From an uncultured Alphaproteobacteria bacterium (GTDB lineage: Bacteria > Pseudomonadota > Alphaproteobacteria > HIMB59 > GCA-002718135): a DNA stretch of 36,702 bases. The notes beneath the pieces are model-generated. The model was not told where the DNA came from, did not search any database, and saw nothing but the letters and a program-made list of their open reading frames with translations. Numbering within the stretch: position 1 is the first letter of the stretch; every line of letters starts with the position of its first letter. Made by a program: the position numbers and the translations under genes. Below are positions 1-8,002 of this stretch, in pieces. The DNA lies in NCBI GenBank assembly GCA_902602695.1, contig CACKRO010000013.1, forward strand, positions 1 through 36,702, read 5' to 3'.

Positions 1-1554
1 TGGGACAACTATTTGCCAAAATATTCTAAACTCACCAGCTCCATCTGATCTTGCTGCTTGAATTAATTCATCTGGAACAGAAGTTATAAATTGTCTCATC
101 ATAAAAATTCCTATAGCAGGTGCAACAAAAGGAATTATTAGCCCCGTTAAAGTGTCATTCAATCCCATTCTTCCAACTAAGACGTAAAGAGGAATCATTA
201 TAATTGGGAAAGGTATCATTGCAGTTGCTACCATAAAAATGAAGAGTTTGTTTTTTCCTTTAAAGTTATATTTTGCAAATGCATACCCGGCTAAAGTACA
301 TAAAAAAATCGTTAGAATTGTTACAGCTATAGCAACAAAGAAGGAATTGAATATCCATAAACTTGCAGGAAACTCAGTAAACAATTTTGTTACATTTTCC
401 CAATTAGGACTTTTAGAAAAAACTATTGGTGGCCATGCCATTATTTCTGCTGTTGATTTAATTGATGACGTAAGCATAAAAAAGTAAGGAATTAGTGTTA
501 TCAAACCTATAATTGTTATTATTAAATTTAATGAATATTTTCCAATTGTTGGCGATAAGGATTTTTTGCTAGAACTAGAAGACTCAATTGGAAAAATATT
601 AGCAATAAAATCTATAATCGGAGATAAAATTCTCTCAATAAAACTTTTTTTAGCATCCTGATCTAAATTTGAGGCAAATGATCTAAATTGAAATAATGAT
701 ATAGCTAAAATGCAGATGAACATAAATACACCAATAGAAGATCCAAACCCTAATTTGAGCTGATTAAAGCCTCTTTCCATCATGTAAACAACCATTGATT
801 TAGCATGGGTTGGAACATCATTTCCACTATACATAACAAATACATCTTCAAATATTTGAAATGAACCAATAGAAACAATTATACAAACAAATAATGTTAC
901 AGGTGCTAACTGAGGAAGAGTCACATACCAGAATTGATGCCATGCAGTTGCTCCATCTATTTTCGCAGCTTCATATAATGTTCTATCTATAAATTGTAGT
1001 CCAGCTAAAAAATAAATACAGGTTAATCCTGTCCACCTCCATATAATTAACATCATAACAGACCACTTAGAAGTCGAAGATGATTCAACCCAATTGATTG
1101 GCTCAATTCCTATAAGGCCAATCATATAATTTAAGAGCCCAAATTCACTGTTTAGTATCATCTTAAATGTTAAAGCCGCTGCAACGACTGATGTAACTAT
1201 AGGCGAGAAAAATACTAATCGCCAAAAAGGTTTTAGTTTTAGACTATGACTATTAAGAGCAAGGGCTAATAAAAGTGCAAGAGGAATGGTTATAAATACA
1301 CTTCCAGCAGAATAAAATACTGTGTTTAGGAAAGTTTCCCAAAAGTTTTGGTCTTTAAAAAATAAATATTCAAAATTTCCCCACCCCCGAGGTTTAGGAG
1401 CTTTAACACCTTTCCATTTATAAAAAGCTAAAATAAAAGACGCTATGGTAGGTAAAAGAAAAAAAATTGTAAAAATAATATAAAATGGCGATATAAAAAA
1501 ATAAGGTGCAACCTTTTCAGGTCTTAATCTTCGACTATTACTTACAACTGACAT
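1..1554 (-). CDS. Fused MalF-MalG-type sugar ABC transporter permease (partial at left edge)
   Basis: The minus strand from an ATG at 1554 stays open for 518 codons to the window edge with no stop, so the 3' end is missing. Residues 1-298 form a complete MalF-like binding-protein-dependent permease with an EAA loop near residues 195-216 (EAAKIDGA). A linker (about 299-338, serine-rich ESSSSSKKS at 324-332) joins it to a MalG-like permease, whose EAA loop starts at about 499 (QAARSDGA). Normally these are two genes whose products form a heterodimer in the inner membrane; here both halves share one frame, which I followed row by row. The gene lies 62 bases downstream of the family 1 solute-binding protein gene and should import the same sugar. 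No ATPase gene is visible; it may lie beyond the left edge. Confidence in the fusion is high, in the substrate low. Confidence 0.9.
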   Translation of the reverse strand, partial: MSVVSNSRRLRPEKVAPYFFISPFYIIFTIFFLLPTIASFILAFYKWKGVKAPKPRGWGNFEYLFFKDQNFWETFLNTVFYSAGSVFITIPLALLLALALNSHSLKLKPFWRLVFFSPIVTSVVAAALTFKMILNSEFGLLNYMIGLIGIEPINWVESSSTSKWSVMMLIIWRWTGLTCIYFLAGLQFIDRTLYEAAKIDGATAWHQFWYVTLPQLAPVTLFVCIIVSIGSFQIFEDVFVMYSGNDVPTHAKSMVVYMMERGFNQLKLGFGSSIGVFMFICILAISLFQFRSFASNLDQDAKKSFIERILSPIIDFIANIFPIESSSSSKKSLSPTIGKYSLNLIITIIGLITLIPYFFMLTSSIKSTAEIMAWPPIVFSKSPNWENVTKLFTEFPASLWIFNSFFVAIAVTILTIFLCTLAGYAFAKYNFKGKNKLFIFMVATAMIPFPIIMIPLYVLVGRMGLNDTLTGLIIPFVAPAIGIFMMRQFITSVPDELIQAARSDGAGEFRIFWQIVVP

Positions 1555-1580
1555 ATTATTATTTTTATTCTATTTTTAAA

Positions 1581-1604
1581 AAAGCAGGGTAAAAACCCTG
1601 CTTT
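1581..1604 (-). terminator. Intercistronic hairpin between binding protein and permease
   Basis: A perfect 9-bp inverted repeat (AAAGCAGGG / CCCTGCTTT) with a 6-base loop lies 12 bases after the binding-protein stop. Read on the minus strand it is followed by a run of six T. It can act as a leaky terminator or a 3' stabiliser, as in malE-malF type operons, giving more binding protein than permease. Confidence 0.7.
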
Positions 1605-1616
1605 AAAAATTATTGT

Positions 1617-2870
1617 CTATAAAAAGTCGAGTTCATCCTGAACTTGTGAAATGAACCTTTCATGAGCTTCTTCAGCAGTTATTTCACCATTTGCAAGTAA
1701 CGTAGTTAAGTCACGAGAAACAGAGTCAATAATTGCTCTTCCAACATGTTGATAGTCATCAGCGCTTGAACCAGCTACTGAAATGAATGGTTCAGCAAAT
1801 TTTTGACCTCCGTAAAAATCAAACTTTTTGTCAGCAATTCTAGAATCCTCTAGAGCTGATAATAAAGTAGGCATACCTCCAAAGAAATCATACTTTGCAA
1901 TTTGACCTTCATAAGAAAAATATGCAAGTTCAAGAAGTTTTTTTGCTACATCAACTGCTTCTGAAGATTTATGAATGGCAAAACCAGTTCCACCCCAGTG
2001 AAAAGTTTTATAACCCTCATCTCCCCAAGTAGGAAGTGGAGCAACTCTCCATTCACCCGCTTGTGTATCTTTCACAGTAGGTTGTAAGCAGCAATTATTG
2101 TACCAATCAGGTGCCATTGTTCCAACTGTTTGTTTAGAATTATATAAAACACCAGGAGTTTGACCCCAATAATCAGTTGTATAATTTATTACACCACTTG
2201 CAAAAGCTTCTTCTTGGTATTTTAAAATGTCCATGAAAAGATCTTCATTCATTTCGAATTCACCATCTTCATTAAAGAATTTACCACCAGCTTGTTGGTA
2301 CATACCAATAAATCTTAATTCAGATAGCATCATTGAAATACCATCTTTAGCTAAGATCTTTCCTGTTTCCATAAACTCATCCCAAGTTTTAGGAACTGAT
2401 TTACCATAACTTTCAAGAATACTTGGGTTATAGTAATAAACCATATAACAACCTTCACTCTCGATACCGTAAATTTCACCATTAGTATGAGTCCAAGCAG
2501 CTACCTTACCAGGATTCCATTGAGACATATCTCCGTACATATCAGTTAATGGTACAAAATTGTCTGAAATGATATCATCAACCATAAACAATCCGAAACC
2601 ACTTATTTCTATTCCAAGTAGATCTGTATGTTCAGAACCTGAAGCTATAGCTGTTAAACTATTTGTTGCCATGTCAGGAGTAACCTGAAAGTCAAAAGTT
2701 ATGTTATCATCTGGAAATGCAGCCTGCACTTCTTCTAAGTAAGTATTAAAATAATCAACGTAGAGTTGGTTATGAGTCCACATTGATAAAGTTACATCTC
2801 TAGCATTAGAAGCCGATGAAAAACCAACTAAAACTGCGAGAGATAAAATTAAGGATTTAATTAATTTCAT
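1617..2870 (-). CDS. Family 1 extracellular sugar-binding protein of an ABC transporter
   Basis: This 417-residue protein starts with a typical Sec signal peptide (MKLIKSLILSLAVLVGFSSA, cleavage near SNA-RD) and continues as a mature solute-binding protein of the MalE/family 1 type, rich in aromatic residues (for example YMVYYYNP near 145). It should bind a sugar or sugar derivative in the periplasm and deliver it to the fused permease encoded downstream. A strong Shine-Dalgarno sequence GGGAGG sits 5 bases before the ATG, stronger than at most genes here, fitting high expression. The gene is preceded by a PhyH oxygenase and an aldolase gene on the same strand. The ligand cannot be told from sequence alone. 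Confidence 0.88.
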   Translation of the reverse strand: MKLIKSLILSLAVLVGFSSASNARDVTLSMWTHNQLYVDYFNTYLEEVQAAFPDDNITFDFQVTPDMATNSLTAIASGSEHTDLLGIEISGFGLFMVDDIISDNFVPLTDMYGDMSQWNPGKVAAWTHTNGEIYGIESEGCYMVYYYNPSILESYGKSVPKTWDEFMETGKILAKDGISMMLSELRFIGMYQQAGGKFFNEDGEFEMNEDLFMDILKYQEEAFASGVINYTTDYWGQTPGVLYNSKQTVGTMAPDWYNNCCLQPTVKDTQAGEWRVAPLPTWGDEGYKTFHWGGTGFAIHKSSEAVDVAKKLLELAYFSYEGQIAKYDFFGGMPTLLSALEDSRIADKKFDFYGGQKFAEPFISVAGSSADDYQHVGRAIIDSVSRDLTTLLANGEITAEEAHERFISQVQDELDFL

Positions 2871-2891
2871 CTTTTCCTCCCTTTAATATGT

Positions 2892-2922
2892 CTTATAGAA
2901 GTTATATTGGTAAAAAAATCAA
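2892..2922 (-). promoter_or_regulatory. Candidate sigma-70 promoter for the binding-protein gene
   Basis: On the minus strand TTGATT (2922-2917) is followed after 18-19 bases by CTATAA/TATAAG (2898-2892), about 20 bases before the start codon. The match is fair and the DNA is so AT-rich that chance matches are common. Confidence 0.3.
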
Positions 2923-2961
2923 GATAAAAAAGCTTATTTAACTATTAAATTTAGTTGATTT

Positions 2962-3789
2962 TTAATTATTTGGTGAAAGAACTTTTTCGTGAGGCATTAC
3001 TATTTTTTTTTGAAATTCAGTAAGATTTGATAGTAATTTTTTTGAAGGTCTATACGGGTGTCTGAAAAACCCCCAAGAAGGTCCATATCTGTAAACAACA
3101 ATTCTTCTTTCTCCCTTATTTATTCTTTTTGCAGACCCATGACATAGTGAATCAACGAATAATAGTCCATCACCAGCTTTTAAATAAATTTCTTTTGAAG
3201 CAGTCATATTATCAGCAGATGTAACTTTGCCTTTTTTCATAGAATGTTTTTCAAATTCGGGATGACGTATATTTGATTTATGAGATGAAGGTATAATTAC
3301 AGTACCACCATCACCAGGACCAATATCTTTTAACGCTAAAAGAATATTTACTTGACCACAATGAAACTTTCCTTCTTGAAATCTATAATGATTTCTTTGA
3401 AGAGCTTCATGATGGCCAGAGTGAATGCCAATAGCTTCCCCCGGTCCTCTTATATTAGCAAAATTTTCATCAATAAATAAAGGACCATGATGTTGATCAA
3501 AAGTATCTTTGCCTCCAACAAAATGAAGCATATGATTAATCCAAGATGGATGATCAATTAATTTTTCGAATGGCTTACCTGCTTCGTAAATTTGCTGAAG
3601 ATTAAGACCTTCTTTTCCACCATAGTTGTGACCATGAACATGTCCTGCCCATTCATCATTTTTTACATTTTTTAATTTATCTAAAATATTATTAAGATTT
3701 TTTAATTCTTTTTTATTTAAAGCATTTTCAATTACTAAGTAACCATTTAGATCAAATAGATATTCATCAAGCTTAGAAACTTTTTTCAC
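2962..3789 (-). CDS. PhyH-family (phytanoyl-CoA dioxygenase-like) Fe(II) oxygenase
   Basis: This 275-residue protein has the layout of PhyH non-haem iron, 2-oxoglutarate-dependent oxygenases: an N-terminal segment about an N-terminal substrate region (residues 1-100), a metal site around HSGHHE (123-128), the turn GPGDGGTVIIPSSHK (157-171), and a distal histidine in CHGS (H217) followed by RRIVVYR (228-234), which would bind 2-oxoglutarate. The usual HxD is not evident; the best fit is H126-x-E128, so the facial triad would be His-Glu-His. It lies between the aldolase and sugar-binding genes on the same strand, 91 bases from the latter, which suggests oxidation of an imported compound. The substrate is not known; most bacterial PhyH proteins are uncharacterised. 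Confidence 0.82.
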   Translation of the reverse strand: MKKVSKLDEYLFDLNGYLVIENALNKKELKNLNNILDKLKNVKNDEWAGHVHGHNYGGKEGLNLQQIYEAGKPFEKLIDHPSWINHMLHFVGGKDTFDQHHGPLFIDENFANIRGPGEAIGIHSGHHEALQRNHYRFQEGKFHCGQVNILLALKDIGPGDGGTVIIPSSHKSNIRHPEFEKHSMKKGKVTSADNMTASKEIYLKAGDGLLFVDSLCHGSAKRINKGERRIVVYRYGPSWGFFRHPYRPSKKLLSNLTEFQKKIVMPHEKVLSPNN

Positions 3790-3805
3790 AATTATATTTT
3801 GAAGT

Positions 3806-3831
3806 AAAAATTTATTCTTTTCAAGAATAAA
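3806..3831 (-). terminator. Possible intrinsic terminator after fructose-bisphosphate aldolase
   Basis: A 9-bp inverted repeat (TTTATTCTT / AAGAATAAA) with a 3-base loop begins a few bases after the aldolase stop and is followed on the minus strand by TTTTT. The stem is AT-rich and so weak. It may limit read-through into the PhyH gene. Confidence 0.45.
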
Positions 3832-3834
3832 AGT

Positions 3835-4899
3835 CTAATTTATGACTGCTTTAAAATCACCAGATTTATATTTAGTAGCCATTTCACCTAAAGAAAGTGA
3901 ATTTATTGAAGATGCATTGCCGGCAGTGCCAAATTCTTGCAATCTATTTTTCACAACTTCCTTCATTGCATCTTTAGAAAGTAGTAAATATTTACGAGGA
4001 TCAAACTGAGAAGGATTCTCATGAAAATATTTTCTCACTGCAGCTGTAGCTGCTAATCGAAGATCCGTATCAACATTAACTTTTCTCACACCATGTTTAA
4101 TGCCTTCTTGAATTTCTGAAACAGGTACACCGTATGTTTCTTTTATTTTTCCACCATATTCATTAATAGTTTTTATTAAATCTTGAGGAACAGAAGATGA
4201 TCCATGCATAACTAAATGAGTGTTTGGAAGTCTTGAATGTATTTCTTTAATTCTATCAATTGCTAAAATATCACCTGTAGGTGGTCGAGAAAATTTATAA
4301 GCTCCATGACTCGTTCCAATAGCAATAGCTAATGCATCTACATTAGTTTCCTTAACAAAATCTGATGCCTCATCTGGATCCGTTAACAGTTGATCATGAT
4401 CAAGCTTACCTTCTGCACCAACGCCGTCTTCTTTTTCACCAGTCCCAGTTTCTAAAGAGCCTAAACATCCTATTTCACCTTCTACAGAAACACCTAATGC
4501 ATGTGCCATATCAGTAGTTTCTTTAGTAACTCTAACATTATAATCAAAATCCGAAGGTGTTTTTTGATCATCTAATAAAGAACCATCCATCATGACAGAA
4601 GTAAAACCAAGATCGATACAATTTTTACAATCTGATGGAGAACCACCATGATCTTGATGTAAAACAGTTGGAATGTCTGAAAACTCGTCCATTGCTGCTT
4701 CAACTAATTTTTTAACAAAAATTGGTCCGGCATATTTTCTTGCAGCACCAGACGCTTGCAAAATTACAGGACTATTTAACTCTTTAGCCCCTTCCATTAT
4801 TGCTCTGATTGCTTCTAAGTTATTTACATTAAATGCAGGTACACCATAATTATTTTCAGCTGCATGATCTAATAGTTGTCGAAGTGAGATTAATGACAT
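3835..4899 (-). CDS. fba: Class II fructose-bisphosphate aldolase
   Basis: This zinc enzyme splits or forms fructose 1,6-bisphosphate in glycolysis, gluconeogenesis or the Calvin cycle. Taking the ATG at 4899 gives 354 residues, the usual length for the CbbA/long class II subtype. Visible signatures are HQDH (81-84), SVMMDGS (101-107), VEGEIGCLG (139-147), TSHGAYKF (196-203), HGSSSVPQ (232-239) and [13 protein letters not shown]84, H198 and H232 are the expected zinc ligands. An upstream in-frame ATG at 4920 would add seven residues, but the family starts at [10 protein letters not shown], so I prefer 4899. It diverges from the MFS gene over only 45 bases and heads the strand that continues into the PhyH and sugar-uptake genes, linking imported sugar to central metabolism. 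Confidence 0.95.
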   Translation of the reverse strand: MSLISLRQLLDHAAENNYGVPAFNVNNLEAIRAIMEGAKELNSPVILQASGAARKYAGPIFVKKLVEAAMDEFSDIPTVLHQDHGGSPSDCKNCIDLGFTSVMMDGSLLDDQKTPSDFDYNVRVTKETTDMAHALGVSVEGEIGCLGSLETGTGEKEDGVGAEGKLDHDQLLTDPDEASDFVKETNVDALAIAIGTSHGAYKFSRPPTGDILAIDRIKEIHSRLPNTHLVMHGSSSVPQDLIKTINEYGGKIKETYGVPVSEIQEGIKHGVRKVNVDTDLRLAATAAVRKYFHENPSQFDPRKYLLLSKDAMKEVVKNRLQEFGTAGNASSINSLSLGEMATKYKSGDFKAVIN

Positions 4900-4944
4900 A
4901 TGAAATATCTTTTTAAACATTAAAAAAATTAATTCAACAATACA

Positions 4945-6078
4945 GTGAGAGAAATTTTTAAATATTCAAATTTAATTTTTTTATATGCTTTGTCTCATAG
5001 TTATCTTGCAACTTGTTTTGCAATAGATCTTAAAATTCAAGGATACGAAGAACGCTATATTGGATTATCATTATCTTTGTGGGGAGTTGGTGTAATTTTT
5101 GGAGCAATATTACATAATTTAGTTAGAAAAAAATTAAATTTATTTTCTACAATTTTATATGGTTCAATAATTCAGTTAAGTTTTTCTATTATTTTTTTAA
5201 TTGATCAAAATACTTTTCTAGTAGCTATTATGCAATTTGTTATGGGAATAACAAGTGCAATTAATTCTTTAACTTTAGAAACATACATAAGTTCAAAATT
5301 TAGAAAATCATCCGGATTTTATATTTCTTTGTTTTGGTCATCAGCAGGTTTAGGCGCAATTACTGGTAGTCTTATTATTGCTATTAATGGAATAAATAAT
5401 TTTACATATTATATTGCCGTTATATTTTTCTTTTTACACTTTATTCCAATCTTTTTATTTAGATTTTCTATAAAACAAATTAGTATTGAAAATGTCAGCA
5501 TAAAATTATCCAAAGATGTTCTAAATAAAATTAAATATTTACTAATGTGTGTTGTTTTATTTGGTGCATGTGATGCAGGTTTTAGCTCATTATTTCCATC
5601 ATATTTATTAGAAGAATCATATAGTGATAAACAAGTTGGAAGAATAAATTTTTTAGCTGGATTAATTGCTTTAGTTTTTTATCCTTTCATGGGTAAACTT
5701 GTAGATAATTATAATAAGACTGTTATTTTTAATACTTTTTGTTCTATTAATTTTATTAATTTATTTATTCTTTATTTTATCAGTGATTTTTATGTCTATA
5801 TAATTTGTGTAGCATTTTATTATTACACTATTGGAACAGTTTTCTTAATTACATTTAATATAGTAGGAAAAACTCTTGAAGGAGGTGTTATAGTTTTTGG
5901 AATTGCGGGTCACTATATTAGTGAAAATATTGGAAGTTTCCTTGGTCCAAATTTAATTGGTAATATCATTAGTATAAATATTAATTATTTCTTCTTAATA
6001 TTTGTTGTTTTATATTTCTTAATAGTCTTACTATTTAATTATAATCAAATAAAAAATGGTGGGCTCTCAGGGACTTGA
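4945..6078 (+). CDS. Major facilitator superfamily transporter
   Basis: This 377-residue, very hydrophobic protein has about 12 predicted membrane spans, with charged cytoplasmic loops such as RKKLN (residues 41-45) and a longer central loop (about 176-196), as in MFS carriers. The second half carries GKLVDNYNK near 250, like the MFS loop 8-9 motif. The start is a GTG without a clear ribosome binding site. It is transcribed divergently from the aldolase gene. The last seven codons and the stop (TGA 6076-6078) lie inside the tRNA gene on the other strand, so the C-terminal GGLSGT is encoded by antisense tRNA sequence. The substrate is unknown; a sugar or sugar acid is a guess from the neighbours. 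Confidence 0.8.
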   Translation: MREIFKYSNLIFLYALSHSYLATCFAIDLKIQGYEERYIGLSLSLWGVGVIFGAILHNLVRKKLNLFSTILYGSIIQLSFSIIFLIDQNTFLVAIMQFVMGITSAINSLTLETYISSKFRKSSGFYISLFWSSAGLGAITGSLIIAINGINNFTYYIAVIFFFLHFIPIFLFRFSIKQISIENVSIKLSKDVLNKIKYLLMCVVLFGACDAGFSSLFPSYLLEESYSDKQVGRINFLAGLIALVFYPFMGKLVDNYNKTVIFNTFCSINFINLFILYFISDFYVYIICVAFYYYTIGTVFLITFNIVGKTLEGGVIVFGIAGHYISENIGSFLGPNLIGNIISININYFFLIFVVLYFLIVLLFNYNQIKNGGLSGT

Positions 6079-6133
6079 ACCCCGGACCACCCCGTTATGA
6101 GCGGGGCGCTCTAACCAACTGAGCTAAGAGCCC
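6057..6133 (-). tRNA. tRNA with anticodon CAT, probably tRNA-Ile2 (or elongator tRNA-Met)
   Basis: The minus strand folds as a complete tRNA: acceptor stem GGGCTCT/AGAGCCC, D-arm GCTC..GAGC, anticodon stem CCCCG/CGGGG with loop CTCATAA, T-arm CGGGG TTCAAGT CCCTG, discriminator A and an encoded CCA (6059-6057). Pairing is good throughout, and G1:C72 rules out the initiator tRNA. With CAT, the choice is elongator Met or the AUA-reading Ile tRNA whose C34 is changed to lysidine by TilS. C4:G69 and the G-rich acceptor stem favour Ile2. A run of six T directly follows CCA. It lies 41 bases after the small gene ending the Yej-like operon and may be co-transcribed. Confidence 0.93.
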
Positions 6134-6174
6134 TCAAAATCCCTTATAGATGATTATCAAAATTTTAATAATAT

Positions 6175-6381
6175 TTATTTTTTAGAATTTAGCATTTTCT
6201 TTAATGAGAGATAAAATTCATGAGTAATAGTAAAATAAAAGCCATTTTCTTCATGTAAAGAATTATTCCCATTTCCATTTACTGTATGAAAGTCTGTGGG
6301 ATAATTAAAAAAAATATTTATATCTAGAATGGCATATTCTCTGCCATAATCACTCTTTATGATAAAACCCTCCTTACTCAC
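6175..6381 (-). CDS. Small hypothetical protein coupled to the ABC ATPase gene
   Basis: I do not recognise this 68-residue protein. I choose the GTG at 6381, which overlaps the ATPase stop (GGTGAGTAA) and has GAGG six bases upstream; a longer frame from 6480 would overlap the ATPase by over 100 bases and encodes sequence there that only reflects the ATPase gene. The product has no membrane span or signal peptide, begins SKEGFIIKSDYGREY and contains a central FFNYPTDFHTVNGNGNN segment and a basic C-terminus (KKMLNSKK). Its place at the end of the uptake operon suggests co-expression, but no function can be given. It could be a small orphan gene or an old remnant. Confidence 0.45.
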   Translation of the reverse strand: MSKEGFIIKSDYGREYAILDINIFFNYPTDFHTVNGNGNNSLHEENGFYFTITHEFYLSLKKMLNSKK

Positions 6382-8002
6382 CCACAACCTCAAATGCTGA
6401 TTGAACAAGTTGTTTGGTATATTCATTAATTGGATTATCAAGAACATCTTTTGTGATTCCTTCTTCAATGACCTTACCATCTTTCATCACTAAAGTGTAA
6501 TGACATAAGGATCTAATTACTTTTAAATTATGACTAATAAATATGTAAGATAAATTGTGATTCCTTCTTAAGGATCTTAGTAAATCTATTATTTGTGCTT
6601 GAATTGATAAATCTAAAGCTGATGTTGGTTCATCTAATAAAATAAATTCAGGATTTAAGATTATTGCTCTAGCTATAGCTATTCTTTGTCTTTGACCTCC
6701 AGAAAATTCATGGGGAAATCTATGTAAGACACTTTCATCTAAATTAACTTCTTGAAGAGTTTTTATAATTAAATTATCTTTTTCTTCACTAGATAAATCT
6801 TTTCTATTAATTTCTAAACCTTCTCCTATAATTTGTTTAACAGTATGTCTTGGGTTTAATGAAGAAAAAGGATCTTGAAATACTATTTGCATGTGTTCTC
6901 TAAGTTCTTTCATTTTTTGAGTATTATAATTTTGAATTTCTTGATCCTCAAAAATAATTTTACCAGAATTAATTTCCTGAAGTTTAATTAATGACATTCC
7001 TAAAGTACTTTTTCCTGAGCCACTCTCTCCAACAATACCTATTGTTTCTCCATATCTAGCTTTTATATCAACATTATTAACAGCAATGAGCTCTGATTTT
7101 TTTTGATTAAAAAAATTTCCTTTTTTTAATACAAATTTAACAGTACATTTTTGACCTTCTATAATATAATTTTTGTTTTCCTCATCAAATGGATCTGGTT
7201 CACCACTTGGCTCAGAGTTAATTAGATGTTTTGTATATTCATGTTTTGGATTAGAAAATACTTCTTCTGTATACCCTCTTTCCACTATCTTACCGTACCG
7301 CATTACACAAATGCGATCACTGGTTTTACGCACAACTGTTAAATCATGAGTAATAAGCATTATTGCCATGCCGTATTTTTTTTGAAGATTTTTTAATAAT
7401 TTTAAAATTTGAGATTGTATCGTTACATCTAAAGCTGTTGTTGGTTCATCTGCAATGAGTAAATCAGGTTTATTTGCAATCGCAATCGCGATCATGATTC
7501 TTTGTCTTTGACCCCCTGATAACTGGTGTGGATATTGATTTAATCTTTCTTCGGGTTGTGGAATCTGAACCTCATTTAATAACTCTAAAGCTCTTTTTTG
7601 AGCTTGAATTTTACTTATGTTACTATGTTCACGAAGAACTTCTATAATCTGACTTCCTATCTTATGTAAAGGATTTAAACTAGTTAAGGGTTCTTGAAAA
7701 ATCATAGTTATGCTATCCCCTCTGATTTGTCTCATTTGTTCATCAGTAAATTTACCTGTTTCAACTCCTTTAAAAAAAATATTAGTTTTTGTACCAACTG
7801 TAGAATTTTTGGGTAACATCTTCATGATGGTTCTTGCAGTAACAGATTTACCAGAACCTGACTCACCAACTATTGCAAGTGTCTCACCTTTCATAATATC
7901 AAATGAAATATCGTTTACGGCGTTAACTACACCTCCTTCAACACTGAATTTAATTTCAGCATTTTTTAGATCTAAAAGTTTTGTATTATTTTGAGACTGC
8001 AT
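6374..8002 (-). CDS. Double-domain ABC transporter ATPase (YejF / DppD-DppF type)
   Basis: This 542-residue protein joins two peptide-type ATPase domains that are often separate proteins (DppD and DppF), as in YejF. Domain 1 has Walker A GESGSGKS (46-53), Q-loop FQEP (102-105), signature LSGGQRQR (161-168), Walker B LLIADEPT (181-188) and switch H219. Domain 2 repeats these at 326-333, FQDP (375-378), FSGGQRQR (433-440), FILLDEPT (453-460) and H491. All residues needed for ATP hydrolysis are present in both. It powers import through the two permeases encoded just upstream. The ATG at 8002 overlaps the preceding permease gene by 17 bases, so translation is probably coupled. Confidence 0.95.
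   Translation of the reverse strand: MQSQNNTKLLDLKNAEIKFSVEGGVVNAVNDISFDIMKGETLAIVGESGSGKSVTARTIMKMLPKNSTVGTKTNIFFKGVETGKFTDEQMRQIRGDSITMIFQEPLTSLNPLHKIGSQIIEVLREHSNISKIQAQKRALELLNEVQIPQPEERLNQYPHQLSGGQRQRIMIAIAIANKPDLLIADEPTTALDVTIQSQILKLLKNLQKKYGMAIMLITHDLTVVRKTSDRICVMRYGKIVERGYTEEVFSNPKHEYTKHLINSEPSGEPDPFDEENKNYIIEGQKCTVKFVLKKGNFFNQKKSELIAVNNVDIKARYGETIGIVGESGSGKSTLGMSLIKLQEINSGKIIFEDQEIQNYNTQKMKELREHMQIVFQDPFSSLNPRHTVKQIIGEGLEINRKDLSSEEKDNLIIKTLQEVNLDESVLHRFPHEFSGGQRQRIAIARAIILNPEFILLDEPTSALDLSIQAQIIDLLRSLRRNHNLSYIFISHNLKVIRSLCHYTLVMKDGKVIEEGITKDVLDNPINEYTKQLVQSAFEVVGE

Noticed and set aside
239-487. Plus-strand open frame of 82 codons
   Set aside because: It is the antisense of the MalG-like half of the fused permease, has no ribosome binding site and matches nothing recognisable.
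4900-4920. ATG at 4920 as aldolase start
   Set aside because: The seven extra residues do not fit the family start, and the ATG at 4899 gives the usual [10 protein letters not shown].
6057-6133. tRNA as an active attachment site of an integrated element
   Set aside because: No integrase gene and no second copy of the tRNA end are seen in the window; kept only as a possible old junction.
6382-6480. Longer start (6480) for the small gene after the ABC ATPase
   Set aside because: It would overlap the ATPase by over 100 bases; the GTG at 6381 has a good ribosome binding site and a typical stop-start overlap.
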